Below, one piece after another: positions 24,406-33,048 of a DNA stretch of 51,918 nucleotides (positions within the stretch are counted from its first letter, which is position 1; the number at the start of each line of letters is the position of its first letter). The stretch is taken from contig JASLXP010001033.1 of NCBI GenBank assembly GCA_030740295.1, forward strand, positions 1-51,918. The letters run 5' to 3'. The DNA comes from Planctomycetota bacterium (lineage in GTDB: Bacteria; Planctomycetota; PUPC01; JACPCR01). Both the position numbers and the translations under genes were made by a program. The notes below the pieces were generated by a model that was given only the letters and a program-made list of their open reading frames with translations, did no database searches and was not told where the DNA came from.

Positions 24406-25725
24406 ATGAAATCCAAAAACGCTCCCATCCTGCTGCTGACACTTGTCACTGTCCTCGCGGTTTCTCTTTTCGTCAGGTTCAGGAGCCCCCCGCAGACAGA
24501 GGATCCCATAAATGATGATCCCGACAAGATCAGTTTCAGATTCACAGTACCAGCCAATTCAAGAGTCGGTCTGCTCTGGGAAGATGACGATACCGGCGAA
24601 GTCAAGCGCATTGGTTTGAAGGCAAGCCCGGGAGCGCTGATCAAAGTCGAAATCGAAAAAGGCGACCCGGCCATCCCCGCCCTGAACGAACTGCCCAAGA
24701 GTTTCTTCTTCGAAGTTCCTGCCGACAACCCCGGTGGCGGTGAAACTGAAATCCATCCCGGCATCAGACTGATCGATTTCAAAAATCAGCAACTCAGCCA
24801 GAGCCGCTTCCGATTCTATTGGGAAGATTACTCGCACCCCGTCCTGGCCGAGCTCCGTCGCCGCGAACAACTCGATGATCTCGTGCAAGGAGCAAAGGAC
24901 GAGCTTGAATTCTTCACGCGCATCCTGAAATGGACCCACAAACAATGGAAGGAGGGCAACCCCGATCCGTATCCCCCCTTCAACGCGCTTCTGATCCTTG
25001 ATTGGATTCGCCAGGGCAAAACGACGGGCTTTTGCGCGCAGTACGCGCAAGTGATGGTGCAGTCACTTCATTCGTTTGGTCACTCGGCACGCTATGTCAG
25101 CCTGGCCAATCACGAAGTGCTCGAAGTCTGGTCCAATCAGCACGCAAAGTGGATCGTCATGGATCCCACTGACGGCATTTACTACACCGACGGCAAACAG
25201 CCGCTGAACGCCCACGAGCTCTACCTCACTCTTGCCGAAGAAAACGCGACGCAGGTCCAGACCGTCGGAGCCGAACACAACCCCCAACGCATTGGCAGCT
25301 ACGGCGTCTTCAGCATCGCCACCCGGAACGATCACCTCTCACAGAACCGGCCGCCGTCAGCCATCCTCAAAGACCTGTGGAAGGAACGCATCCATCTCAT
25401 CACGCCCCACAACAAGGATCTGCCCTACCACGAAGGAAAGCTTCGCCCCGTCACCACATTCGTCTCAGACGTCTACTTCCCAATGAACAGCGCGCACGTC
25501 AAGCTCCTCCAGCCCAACGCAGCCGGCAGCATCGTCCTCCAGCTTGCCACCGACATGCCCGGCTTCTCTCGCTATCAGGCATCCAGAAACGGTGGGCCTG
25601 ACGAACGAATCCCAGCCATGTACATCTGGGAACTCCAGCCTGGCCGGAACACGATCGAAATCGTCGCGCAGAATCAGATGGGTGTCTCCGGGCCGCGTAC
25701 AAAGATTGTCGTCGAGAAGCTGTAA
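24406..25725 (+). CDS. Membrane-anchored transglutaminase-like protein
   Basis: This 439-residue protein has an N-terminal anchor or uncleaved signal (about 7-24) and a transglutaminase/protease-like core. The triad is visible as C210 (GKTTGFCAQYAQ), H236 (LANHEVLEVW) and D253 (WIVMDPTDG). Bacterial members act as cysteine proteases, amidases or cross-linking enzymes; the substrate here is unknown. The C-terminal 150 residues form a beta-rich domain. AGGA lies six bases before the ATG. A second protein with this triad is encoded at 27692-30304. Confidence 0.85.
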   Translation: MKSKNAPILLLTLVTVLAVSLFVRFRSPPQTEDPINDDPDKISFRFTVPANSRVGLLWEDDDTGEVKRIGLKASPGALIKVEIEKGDPAIPALNELPKSFFFEVPADNPGGGETEIHPGIRLIDFKNQQLSQSRFRFYWEDYSHPVLAELRRREQLDDLVQGAKDELEFFTRILKWTHKQWKEGNPDPYPPFNALLILDWIRQGKTTGFCAQYAQVMVQSLHSFGHSARYVSLANHEVLEVWSNQHAKWIVMDPTDGIYYTDGKQPLNAHELYLTLAEENATQVQTVGAEHNPQRIGSYGVFSIATRNDHLSQNRPPSAILKDLWKERIHLITPHNKDLPYHEGKLRPVTTFVSDVYFPMNSAHVKLLQPNAAGSIVLQLATDMPGFSRYQASRNGGPDERIPAMYIWELQPGRNTIEIVAQNQMGVSGPRTKIVVEKL

Positions 25726-25733
25726 CGCTTTCC

Positions 25734-26852
25734 TCACATCTTCTGGTAGAAACTCGGTATCTTGACCGGTCGCCCTTCCGCGGCCGATTGCCGAGAGCAG
25801 ATTGCGGCCGCGCAACTTCGGGCAGCCTCGTAGACGTTTATCTCCGGCTGACGATCTTCGAGGATCGCGTCGACGAAGTCCCGGTCCTGAAAATACGTCA
25901 TGCCGCCGTGGCCAACTTTCCTTTTCACCTCCTCCGGCAGCGGCAGACCGGGGACCTCGAGTTCTGCCATCGGGCTGTGGTTGTCTTTCGTGCACCAGAG
26001 CCGGTCATCGTGCCACCGGAACTCGAGACTCCCGTCGGTTCCATATACGGAATTGTGGCGGCTCTCCTTCCGGCAGACCGAATAAAAGGCCATGACTCTC
26101 CCGACAGCCCCGGACGGCGTCTTGAAGAGGGCCGTCTGCATATCATCCGCCGACCGGTACGGGGCAACCTTGCGATTGCCGTAGCACACCACTTCACAGA
26201 ACTCCTCTCCCATAAGCCATCTCAGCGAGTCCACCGCGTGAAGTCCTCCGCCTCCCGCCATAGTCTCCTGTGCGGGGTTCCCGAATCCCAGGCGCCAGTG
26301 AGGAGATTCGTCTGCCGGTCGATTGCTCTCGAGATCGAACCGCATGTAGTTCGGCCGACCGTCTGATCGGCCGCGGAAGCCGTCGTGAGTGTAATCGCCG
26401 TCGGCCGTGATAATCTCCCCGATCTCGCCGCCCGCGATCATCTCCTTCATCTTGCGTTTCTGCGGGGTCCAGCGTTCGTGGTTGCCCATCTGAAGCTTGA
26501 GCCGGCCTCGTTCTGCAGCGTGTACCATCCGCCAGACATCATCAAGGATGGTCGCCACCGCCGGCACTTCCACAAGCACATGCTTCCCCGCCTCGAGGGC
26601 CGCGATGACCGCCGGTCCGTGCAAGTGGCATCCGATGGCAATCGCGACGATATCGATGTCCGGGTCGCCCAGCACATCGTCGTACCTGGTAGTGGCCCGC
26701 GAGGCGCCTACCAGTTCGGCGCTCTCTCTCGCTCTGCCTTCATCCAGATCACATACAACGACGACCTCGGTCTCATCGATCAGCTCAGAAAAGACCTTGC
26801 CATGATTTCTGCCCTGACCCGCGCCGACGATAGCGACATTAATACTCTTCAT
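25734..26852 (-). CDS. Gfo/Idh/MocA family oxidoreductase
   Basis: This 372-residue NAD(P)-dependent oxidoreductase starts with a Rossmann fold (INVAIVGAGQGRNHGK) and has the C-terminal alpha/beta dimer domain of the family. The usual EKP motif is changed to EVP (VLVEVPAV). The Lys of EKP normally takes part in catalysis, so this copy may differ in mechanism or be a diverged relative. Its ATG overlaps the stop of the upstream ChbG-like gene (ATGA, 26849-26852), so the two are coupled and probably act on the same sugar. No signal peptide is seen. Confidence 0.9.
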   Translation of the reverse strand: MKSINVAIVGAGQGRNHGKVFSELIDETEVVVVCDLDEGRARESAELVGASRATTRYDDVLGDPDIDIVAIAIGCHLHGPAVIAALEAGKHVLVEVPAVATILDDVWRMVHAAERGRLKLQMGNHERWTPQKRKMKEMIAGGEIGEIITADGDYTHDGFRGRSDGRPNYMRFDLESNRPADESPHWRLGFGNPAQETMAGGGGLHAVDSLRWLMGEEFCEVVCYGNRKVAPYRSADDMQTALFKTPSGAVGRVMAFYSVCRKESRHNSVYGTDGSLEFRWHDDRLWCTKDNHSPMAELEVPGLPLPEEVKRKVGHGGMTYFQDRDFVDAILEDRQPEINVYEAARSCAAAICSRQSAAEGRPVKIPSFYQKM

Positions 26853-27658
26853 CTGCAGGGCTCCGAATCCCGCATCCGATCTCGAATCTCCCGGTAATTC
26901 ACCAGACGGATGCCGCGTTCGCGAATGGCGTTGGCTACTTCTCTGGCTGTGAGAATCTCCGTGTCCGACGCCCTGGACTTGGCGATGCCGTCACTTTCAG
27001 GCTGCCAGGCCGGTCGGATGGCCTGCATCTCTGGGACGTCCAGGCCCGGGTGCGTGACGATACGCCAACGGCCCGGTTCGAGATTTCGAAGCATCTCAGC
27101 GGTCGCAGCAGGACGCTTATCGAAGTCGATATCGGTGGGATAGCGCAAGCCTTCATCTTCGACGTATCCGGATATGGGTAGCCGGTAATCCGCGGCGACC
27201 TTCTTCAGAACGGATTCGAGTTCGGGTGTCGATTTCGCAGTGGCCATGTGATAGTCCATATAGGTGGGCTCCAGGCCGAAACGTAGTGCTTTCTCGACCT
27301 GCGCTCTCAACTCGGCTTCGACCTCATCAGGCTCAGGGTTGCCTTCGAGAAAATCTGCTGTTCGCGGCCAGAAAAACCCTTCTTCATCGACAAGGCTCGG
27401 TACTTCAGCCGCGGGCAGTACTGGCCCCCACTTATAGAAGAGCCACTCGGCCGTCAGAGTCGTGTGTACTCCCACGGAGAATTCGGGGTTGCCCCTGCAG
27501 ATGTCCGCCGCCTCCTCAAACCATGGCGTACACACCATCAACGATGTGTCGGTCAGGATTCCTTCCCTGAAGCATCGCTCGACCGCAACATTCGCTGCGT
27601 GACAGAATCCGAAATCATCCCCGCGGACAATAAGCTCAACAGAATCTTTCGAACTCAC
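26849..27658 (-). CDS. ChbG/HpnK (YdjC-like) family deacetylase
   Basis: This 269-residue protein matches the YdjC/ChbG family. It has the metal-site motif RGDDFG with a following Asn (CHAAN), VGVHTTLTAEW, and DYHMAT. Known members remove N-acetyl groups from chito-oligosaccharides or act in hopanoid synthesis. Here the setting favours an amino-sugar or other carbohydrate substrate. The start is GTG with GAGGA eight bases upstream. It is coupled to the Gfo/Idh gene by a 4-base overlap. Confidence 0.88.
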   Translation of the reverse strand: MSSKDSVELIVRGDDFGFCHAANVAVERCFREGILTDTSLMVCTPWFEEAADICRGNPEFSVGVHTTLTAEWLFYKWGPVLPAAEVPSLVDEEGFFWPRTADFLEGNPEPDEVEAELRAQVEKALRFGLEPTYMDYHMATAKSTPELESVLKKVAADYRLPISGYVEDEGLRYPTDIDFDKRPAATAEMLRNLEPGRWRIVTHPGLDVPEMQAIRPAWQPESDGIAKSRASDTEILTAREVANAIRERGIRLVNYREIRDRMRDSEPCR

Positions 27659-27691
27659 TTCAGTATCCTCTTTAACAGGTCGCGCTCTGAA

Positions 27692-30304
27692 TCAACGCAC
27701 GTTCACCATGAGCGTCTGCGTTACTTCTCCGCCTTGATTGTTGGTGCACTTGATGGATGCCTTGAACTCTCCCGCAGCCGCCGGCGTGCCGGAGACCTCT
27801 CCAGTTTTCTCATTTACCTTCAGCCAATTCGGCGCTTCAACTGAGAATGAAAGAATCTCCCGATCCCAGTAAGCGGCATTGTAGCCTTTGAAGCAGGTGA
27901 GGTGGCCGATGGAGTAGAGGCTGTCCACTTTGTACAGGAATGGCTCGCCCGCTTTCGCAACACCAGGCAGAAGAGAGAAAATGAATGGTCTGGGCGCTGC
28001 GGCATAGTCCGAAGGGCCGCTTTCAAGGCCCGACTCGTCCACCGCGACGACCCGATAGTAGGGAAGGTTGCTGTTCGGCTGGTTGAGCCCGGGACCGACT
28101 ACCAGCACCTCTGTTCCTTCGACGGTCGCAAAAAGATTCGGAGGAGTCTTGACCATGCCGCAGCCGGGGTCGTTGTCGCTCTTGGATTTGAATTCTTCCA
28201 TGGTCAGGCAGAAGCCGCGTCCCATGAAACGCTGGTATTCAACGTCGCTGGCCGTGAAGCCTTTTTCATTACTGGCATAGACTTTGTACTTCGTTGGGTT
28301 AGTTCCAACCGGGTTGGCTTTCCAGGTGAGCTTAACTGTGCCGGCTTTGGCATCAGCGTTCGCCTTCACTTCGAGCGGAACTCCCGGGGCCCTGCATCGA
28401 AAGGACCACGTTTCGCTCCACGTCCCCCATATCCCCTCGTCACTTTTTGCACGGACCCGCCAGTAATAGGTCTGCTTCGGGTTCAGCAATCCAATGAAGG
28501 GAATCGTCCACTGGGTCTTGCCGCGATCCGCGGTAAGAGAGACGAGACGATTGAAGTTGGACGACAGGGGCCAGCGCATGTCTCCGTACTCGGAGAGCTG
28601 AAATTGGTAGTCCGTGATCTTCTGCTGACCCGGCGGCGGCTTCCATCGGAAGGTGAACTTCGTCCCTTCAACAGGATGACCGTCCGCAGGGAACTCCGGC
28701 CCGGACGGAGCGGTAGGCGGCTCGACGGTCGTTCTCTCAATCCATTCCCGGGTAATCCGAACGCGACGATTCCCATCAGTCTGGTCCCTGTAGCGAATGC
28801 TGTTTGTGCCGACAACGAGCTCAGGAAGATGAAGCGCGGACATCTGCACATCGGTGTCGAATGTAATTCCCGAGAGTCCGACACTTCGGGTGTCTTTCGC
28901 TGCTACCATTTCAACCCGAATGAAATACTCGTACTGAGGCTTCTTCCTGGACGAAAGTCTGTCGTCGAAGACAAAGGTCGCATCGATCTTTTCCGGCAGC
29001 TTCTCCGTTCTCAATGCCTGCCAATTCTTCCGGTTTGCAGAGAGCTCAACTTTCAGAGCATCCTTAGTGCCCCGATGGCCCTTCAAGCTCACCTGCCCGC
29101 CGACAATCACATAGGGGCTGCTTACTTTCCAGACAGCATAGGCAGGCTTTCCTTCTTGGGCGGGATGCAAGGCCGGCTGATTCTCCTTCGTAGACCATTG
29201 GACGTTGTCACCAGAAGCCAGGCCATGCCTGGCTACTTCGCTTCGCAGGTCAGGCACATAGTGAATGCGGCCGTTGCGCATTTTATCGTAGGCGCGCTCG
29301 CCCCATCCAGAGAGTAAATCTCCGAGCCCGTCTCGTTTCTTCTGGCCGGGTTTTATTGGATGCCCCGCGGTGTACTGTTTGCCTCTGTGGTCCCAGCGCC
29401 ACTCGATCCATTCGCCGGGGCGCAGAGTGAAATCCATGGTGTGGTTGATGTGAGAACGCTTTTCCCCCTTCCGCTCTCCCTCGTACCAATGGAGGGAAGC
29501 AGAGAATTCATCCCTACGGCGGCTGTCATTGGAAAGGATGTTGTAAGTGTGGGTACGCTTCATCAGGTCGTGATCTCGAACGATCTCCGCCTCACTGGCG
29601 ATGGTCTTGTTGTCGCGCAGAAGGCAGATGATCCCCTCATCCCCATCGAGCAGATGGTATTGCCCGTCGAAGAACACCTCCGTCGTTGAATGGCCGATGG
29701 GATATCCCCGACGCGTTCGGAGCCCGGCCGTCCGAAACAGGTCGGCCAGCACATGGGAATCATTCCCGCAGAGGGTATAGCCATAAACGTTGAACATCTT
29801 GACCGGATCGCTGACCTCGGCGTCCCAGGTGCAGGCGTGGAATCGGTGATTCTGTTGAAAGTGCCAGATAGACATCGCTTTTTCGCGGTCAGTCGTATAG
29901 CCCGCCCTCGCTTCCCGAACGATGTCTTGAACGGTGCGCCAATTCCTCTTTCCATTAACGGTAATCAAGGGGTTGACCACGTCGGTAACTCCGAGGTTCT
30001 CCAATCGCATACGGATATTCGGCTGAAAGCCCTGGTGATAGGCCGCGTAACCGATCGGGCTGCGGGACATTGTGCCGTCGACCTTTCCGCTGAACTCGAT
30101 TCTGTATTCCGCCTCTGATTGCGTGATGACCTCTTCATGGTCCTTGAGCTGATCACCGGGCAGCAGCTTTCTCTTTTTCTTCTTCGGGCCGACCGTTGCT
30201 GCGGAAGTGGCCACACTCGCAGCGAGCATGAACACGATGGCGAAGCCGAGGGCCGACAGTGGATACTCCGACAGTGTCCTCTGCATGATTGCACTTAAGA
30301 CCAT
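27692..30304 (-). CDS. Secreted transglutaminase-like protein with Fn3/Ig-like repeats
   Basis: This 870-residue exported protein has a signal or anchor segment (about 15-37) followed by a Lys-rich stretch. A transglutaminase-like domain shows the triad C179 (YGYTLCGNDSH), H205 (PIGHSTTEVFF) and D220 (YHLLDGDEG). A beta region follows, then two fibronectin type III-like domains (about 540-760, with WRVRAKSDEG) and a C-terminal putative Ig-like domain (ETGEVSGTPAAAGEF). It probably acts at the cell surface or on extracellular polymer. GGGAGAG lies six bases before the ATG at 30304; another ATG is at 30286. It ends 33 bases before the ChbG-like gene. Confidence 0.85.
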   Translation of the reverse strand: MVLSAIMQRTLSEYPLSALGFAIVFMLAASVATSAATVGPKKKKRKLLPGDQLKDHEEVITQSEAEYRIEFSGKVDGTMSRSPIGYAAYHQGFQPNIRMRLENLGVTDVVNPLITVNGKRNWRTVQDIVREARAGYTTDREKAMSIWHFQQNHRFHACTWDAEVSDPVKMFNVYGYTLCGNDSHVLADLFRTAGLRTRRGYPIGHSTTEVFFDGQYHLLDGDEGIICLLRDNKTIASEAEIVRDHDLMKRTHTYNILSNDSRRRDEFSASLHWYEGERKGEKRSHINHTMDFTLRPGEWIEWRWDHRGKQYTAGHPIKPGQKKRDGLGDLLSGWGERAYDKMRNGRIHYVPDLRSEVARHGLASGDNVQWSTKENQPALHPAQEGKPAYAVWKVSSPYVIVGGQVSLKGHRGTKDALKVELSANRKNWQALRTEKLPEKIDATFVFDDRLSSRKKPQYEYFIRVEMVAAKDTRSVGLSGITFDTDVQMSALHLPELVVGTNSIRYRDQTDGNRRVRITREWIERTTVEPPTAPSGPEFPADGHPVEGTKFTFRWKPPPGQQKITDYQFQLSEYGDMRWPLSSNFNRLVSLTADRGKTQWTIPFIGLLNPKQTYYWRVRAKSDEGIWGTWSETWSFRCRAPGVPLEVKANADAKAGTVKLTWKANPVGTNPTKYKVYASNEKGFTASDVEYQRFMGRGFCLTMEEFKSKSDNDPGCGMVKTPPNLFATVEGTEVLVVGPGLNQPNSNLPYYRVVAVDESGLESGPSDYAAAPRPFIFSLLPGVAKAGEPFLYKVDSLYSIGHLTCFKGYNAAYWDREILSFSVEAPNWLKVNEKTGEVSGTPAAAGEFKASIKCTNNQGGEVTQTLMVNVR

Positions 30305-30692
30305 TTAATCTCTCCCGTTCTTCGACTATGTCTTCCGATGATGCCGAAACTGATTATCTCCGGCTGAGGAAAATTTTAAAGGGCATTTGATGCTGGCGGG
30401 TAAGGAGTCATAGACCCCGTTTGAAGGCAAGAAATCGATCATTTGGCGCGAGAAGACTTTTCCGTTGAAGATTCACGATTAGCGTACCCGCTGGGGAAAG
30501 CTCCCTTTCTACTATGTCCAGTTGGCCTGTTTCAACAGAGGCCATTTGACGTCGCATCTCGTCTGTCATTTGGCGCGGTACTTGGTGAACGTCTTGAGAG
30601 GCTTGCATCCATACGGCCCGATGCTGCCGCCCAAGGAGGGGGCCGATAAACTCGTGCTCCGTCACAACCCCTTGAGTGATTCTGACTTCCGA
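30305..30692. other. 388-base gap between two minus-strand genes
   Basis: The stretch holds one possible small gene (30408-30665, listed separately) and about 100 bases upstream of the transglutaminase-like gene where its promoter could lie. No terminator hairpin, repeat array or RNA gene was seen. Confidence 0.5.
30408..30665 (-). CDS. Possible small hypothetical protein
   Basis: This 85-codon frame starts at GTG, 27 bases after the heparinase gene and on the same strand. AAGGGG lies three bases upstream, closer than ideal. The predicted protein is polar and charged, without signal, membrane segment or recognised motif. It could be a real small gene, a remnant of a decayed gene, or chance. 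Its only support is operon-like position and use of otherwise empty DNA. Confidence 0.3.
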   Translation of the reverse strand: MTEHEFIGPLLGRQHRAVWMQASQDVHQVPRQMTDEMRRQMASVETGQLDIVERELSPAGTLIVNLQRKSLLAPNDRFLAFKRGL

Positions 30693-32519
30693 TCACCCTC
30701 CAACAAACTCCAGGCACCCACCGTTGTACAGGAACTTGTAGCACTGCCCATTCAGCTCAAGTTGAAAACCCTCTTCGTCTAACTGGCTCTCATATTCAGC
30801 TTCCTCGAAACTGAGCAGGATGGGTTGGACGCTTTGGATGCGGTGGTATGCGTTTACCCATTCGAGCCGGTGCATCACGCTGTCCCTTGGACGCCACTCA
30901 TCAACCGAAATGTGTCCCACGTCCGACAACCAGCGGATCTTCATCGTGTTGTCCTCGCCTGGCACGCAATAGCCGTCCTCTGTTTCAGTAAAGCCAATCC
31001 GCGACTGGAGGTAACCGCGATTGTTGATGCGCCGGTCATCTCGCCCTTTGATGTCATCCAGGAGAAGCAGATGCCGATCCCCGATCAGCAGGAGATGGCG
31101 GAAGTAATGCTCGAGGATGTGAGGGAACGCTTCCCGGATGTCGCAGAGAAGGTAGAACCCGTCCCCGAAATCCTGCAGTTTGACAATGGGGGCCACTGCG
31201 TCGTCCGTCTGCTCGTGACGGCGGATCGTGACGCAGTTGTGCTGGCTTGCCAGAGAGGGTCCGTAACCGGGATCATGCAGGAAGCGTTCTCCTTCAAAGC
31301 CCAGGATGAAGTTGCCCAGATCGTCGTTATCGTGATTGCCTCCGTTCCAGCCGCCGCGAAATGCAAGCCATGATTGTTCGCCTCGCCAGGTAAGCCAGTC
31401 GATGCCTCTGAAATGCCGAAGGCGCTCCGCAGGGGCCGGCTCCGACGGCTGATATGGCTCACGAAGCCAGAGGCTCTCGACGTCGTAAAACAGCGCGAGG
31501 TCTCGCCACGAACTGAGATGCCGTTCCGTATAGCCCGCGATATCGGGCCGGTCGAAGGTCCGAGCCCAGACGAATCCGTGGGAGATGCCTAGCGGCGCCA
31601 CGCCTTCCTCGACATCTGAGAAGTTATACGGCTTGTCATCGCCACCATACATCTGCGCCTTAAAGCCTAGTGTGTCCTCGAGCGACTTGTTTGACGCCAG
31701 CCCCAAATCGTTACCCGTCAGCCGCTCGTAGGGGACGAAAAAATCGGTGAGATGCCCAACCGCTGTCCCGAGATACATGATGCCCTCGATGTATCCGCCG
31801 TCTTCGGAGAACGCATCGATGAGATAGGGCAGCCCCTTCAGCGTCTCTTCGAGGACGCGGTCCGACAGAGCCCGGTCGTGATTACGGATAGCGATAGCAG
31901 CCACGCCGGCGCATCCGTGAAGCGCTGAGTTCCAGTTAAAGTCCGAACGAATCCACCAGTCCTCAAGCTCGATGCCCGTGAGATAAGCTGCGAGCCCTTT
32001 CTCCACCAGCGTCTGCACGTACCGTTCGCGCTCCTGTTCCGTGAGGTAATTGTAGAGCGCGTCATATCCAAATGATAGAGCATGCGTGAGTTCGGCAGTA
32101 GCCAGGTCTGCGCTCCGGAGACCGATTTCAGGCCGATTGGCAAACCACTGCTTCGAGTTGCAGATCGCTTCGAGCGTCTGTCTGGCTGCGGTCAGATGTT
32201 CTTCATCCCTAGTCATGAACCACGCAACGACATTCCGCATCAACCGGCACTTCAAGGGCCGTCGTGACCATGTCGGCATTGGCGACTTCCGCTCCCAATC
32301 ACGCAGAAGCTCAAGCGCTTTGAAGTTATTCTCATTCACGCTCCTGAAGAACGGATCATCCATGCGCCTGGGGAGCTGCTCCCATTCGTCACTGGAAAGA
32401 TAGAGACAGGGAAATGAAAGTTCCTCGTCGCGAAATGGAGATGATCTAAGCGGAACCGGGTCTTTGTCGGGCATAAGAGATGTGTTTTTGGGAACTGCTC
32501 CATCTAAACACGACGTCAT
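30693..32519 (-). CDS. Heparinase II/III-like protein without signal peptide
   Basis: This 608-residue protein has an N-terminal (alpha/alpha) toroid region (about 60-330, with WNSALHGCAGVAAIAI) and a heparinase II/III-type beta domain. The beta domain begins near residue 390 with the motif GGWNGGNHDNDDLGNFIL, where family members place catalytic residues and metal ligands. Such enzymes cleave uronic-acid polysaccharides by beta-elimination. No signal peptide is visible, so it may act on oligosaccharides in the cytoplasm. GAGGAG lies six bases before the ATG. Substrate is unknown. Confidence 0.87.
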   Translation of the reverse strand: MTSCLDGAVPKNTSLMPDKDPVPLRSSPFRDEELSFPCLYLSSDEWEQLPRRMDDPFFRSVNENNFKALELLRDWERKSPMPTWSRRPLKCRLMRNVVAWFMTRDEEHLTAARQTLEAICNSKQWFANRPEIGLRSADLATAELTHALSFGYDALYNYLTEQERERYVQTLVEKGLAAYLTGIELEDWWIRSDFNWNSALHGCAGVAAIAIRNHDRALSDRVLEETLKGLPYLIDAFSEDGGYIEGIMYLGTAVGHLTDFFVPYERLTGNDLGLASNKSLEDTLGFKAQMYGGDDKPYNFSDVEEGVAPLGISHGFVWARTFDRPDIAGYTERHLSSWRDLALFYDVESLWLREPYQPSEPAPAERLRHFRGIDWLTWRGEQSWLAFRGGWNGGNHDNDDLGNFILGFEGERFLHDPGYGPSLASQHNCVTIRRHEQTDDAVAPIVKLQDFGDGFYLLCDIREAFPHILEHYFRHLLLIGDRHLLLLDDIKGRDDRRINNRGYLQSRIGFTETEDGYCVPGEDNTMKIRWLSDVGHISVDEWRPRDSVMHRLEWVNAYHRIQSVQPILLSFEEAEYESQLDEEGFQLELNGQCYKFLYNGGCLEFVGG

Positions 32520-32773
32520 AAGAAACTCCTCATTCGTTAACGTCAGTGTCTGATCAGAACTAACTGTGGGAACGTCCGGGGCCCATGTTCAGCTTCAGCA
32601 AAGATACAACGAGAGAAAGGAAACCGCCTGATCGTGTAAAACCGAACACGCCAGGATTCTCCTGGGGCGCGACAAGTGCAGAGTGAATCGGAGTTCAGGC
32701 GGTCGAGACGGATGTTATCTCGGAAGTCCAGAAGGTGATCTCTGGTACTGCCGGGCAACGAATCAGGTCCAGA

Positions 32774-32792
32774 ATCGGACTCCGTGTCCGAT
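32774..32792. promoter_or_regulatory. Candidate operator palindrome
   Basis: ATCGGAC at 32774-32780 and GTCCGAT at 32786-32792 are perfect inverted 7-bp arms around a 5-base spacer. A related half-site, GTCGGAT, follows near 32810. The size and placement in a divergent promoter region fit a dimeric repressor site, but no regulator gene of LacI, GntR or similar type lies nearby. Confidence 0.3.
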
Positions 32793-33035
32793 CTTTGGGA
32801 GGACTTAAGTCGGATAGGGCTGAACGCGGGCAAAAATCGTCACGTCGAAGACACGCCATCCTGAATCTGAGGGGGCCGATGGCAAGTACGCTGAATTGAG
32901 AGCGGGTGAACTCGCCAGCAGGGCCTCGTCAGAATCGCGCAGAAGAGGGGAAACGCCATGGTTTACCCTCGTCAGAGACGATGTTCACCTTTCATGAGTG
33001 CGCCGCTACAATACGTCAGTCATCTGTCCACTAAC

Positions 33036-33040
33036 AGGAG
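33036..33040 (+). promoter_or_regulatory. Shine-Dalgarno deciding a TTG start
   Basis: AGGAG ends eight bases before TTG at 33049. The upstream GTG at 32998 has no such site and would add 17 residues before the Rossmann fold. Confidence 0.6.
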
Positions 33041-33048
33041 TTCAACCT

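Larger units (their letters stand above)
32520..33048. other. 529-base divergent intergenic region
   Basis: This lies between the minus-strand heparinase gene and the plus-strand Gfo/Idh gene, so it must carry promoters for both. I see no convincing gene: the longest minus frame (32543-32833) lacks protein-like composition. A 7-bp palindrome, listed separately, is the only marked structure. AGGAG at 33036-33040 serves the downstream TTG start. Confidence 0.6.

Noticed and set aside
27902..29317. Plus-strand frame of 471 codons opposite the transglutaminase/Fn3 gene
   Set aside because: The minus-strand gene has a catalytic triad and Fn3-like repeats; the plus frame has neither signal nor domain.
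32543..32833. Small minus-strand frame (96 codons) in the divergent intergenic region
   Set aside because: Composition is not protein-like, there is no good Shine-Dalgarno, and it occupies the likely promoter region of the heparinase gene.
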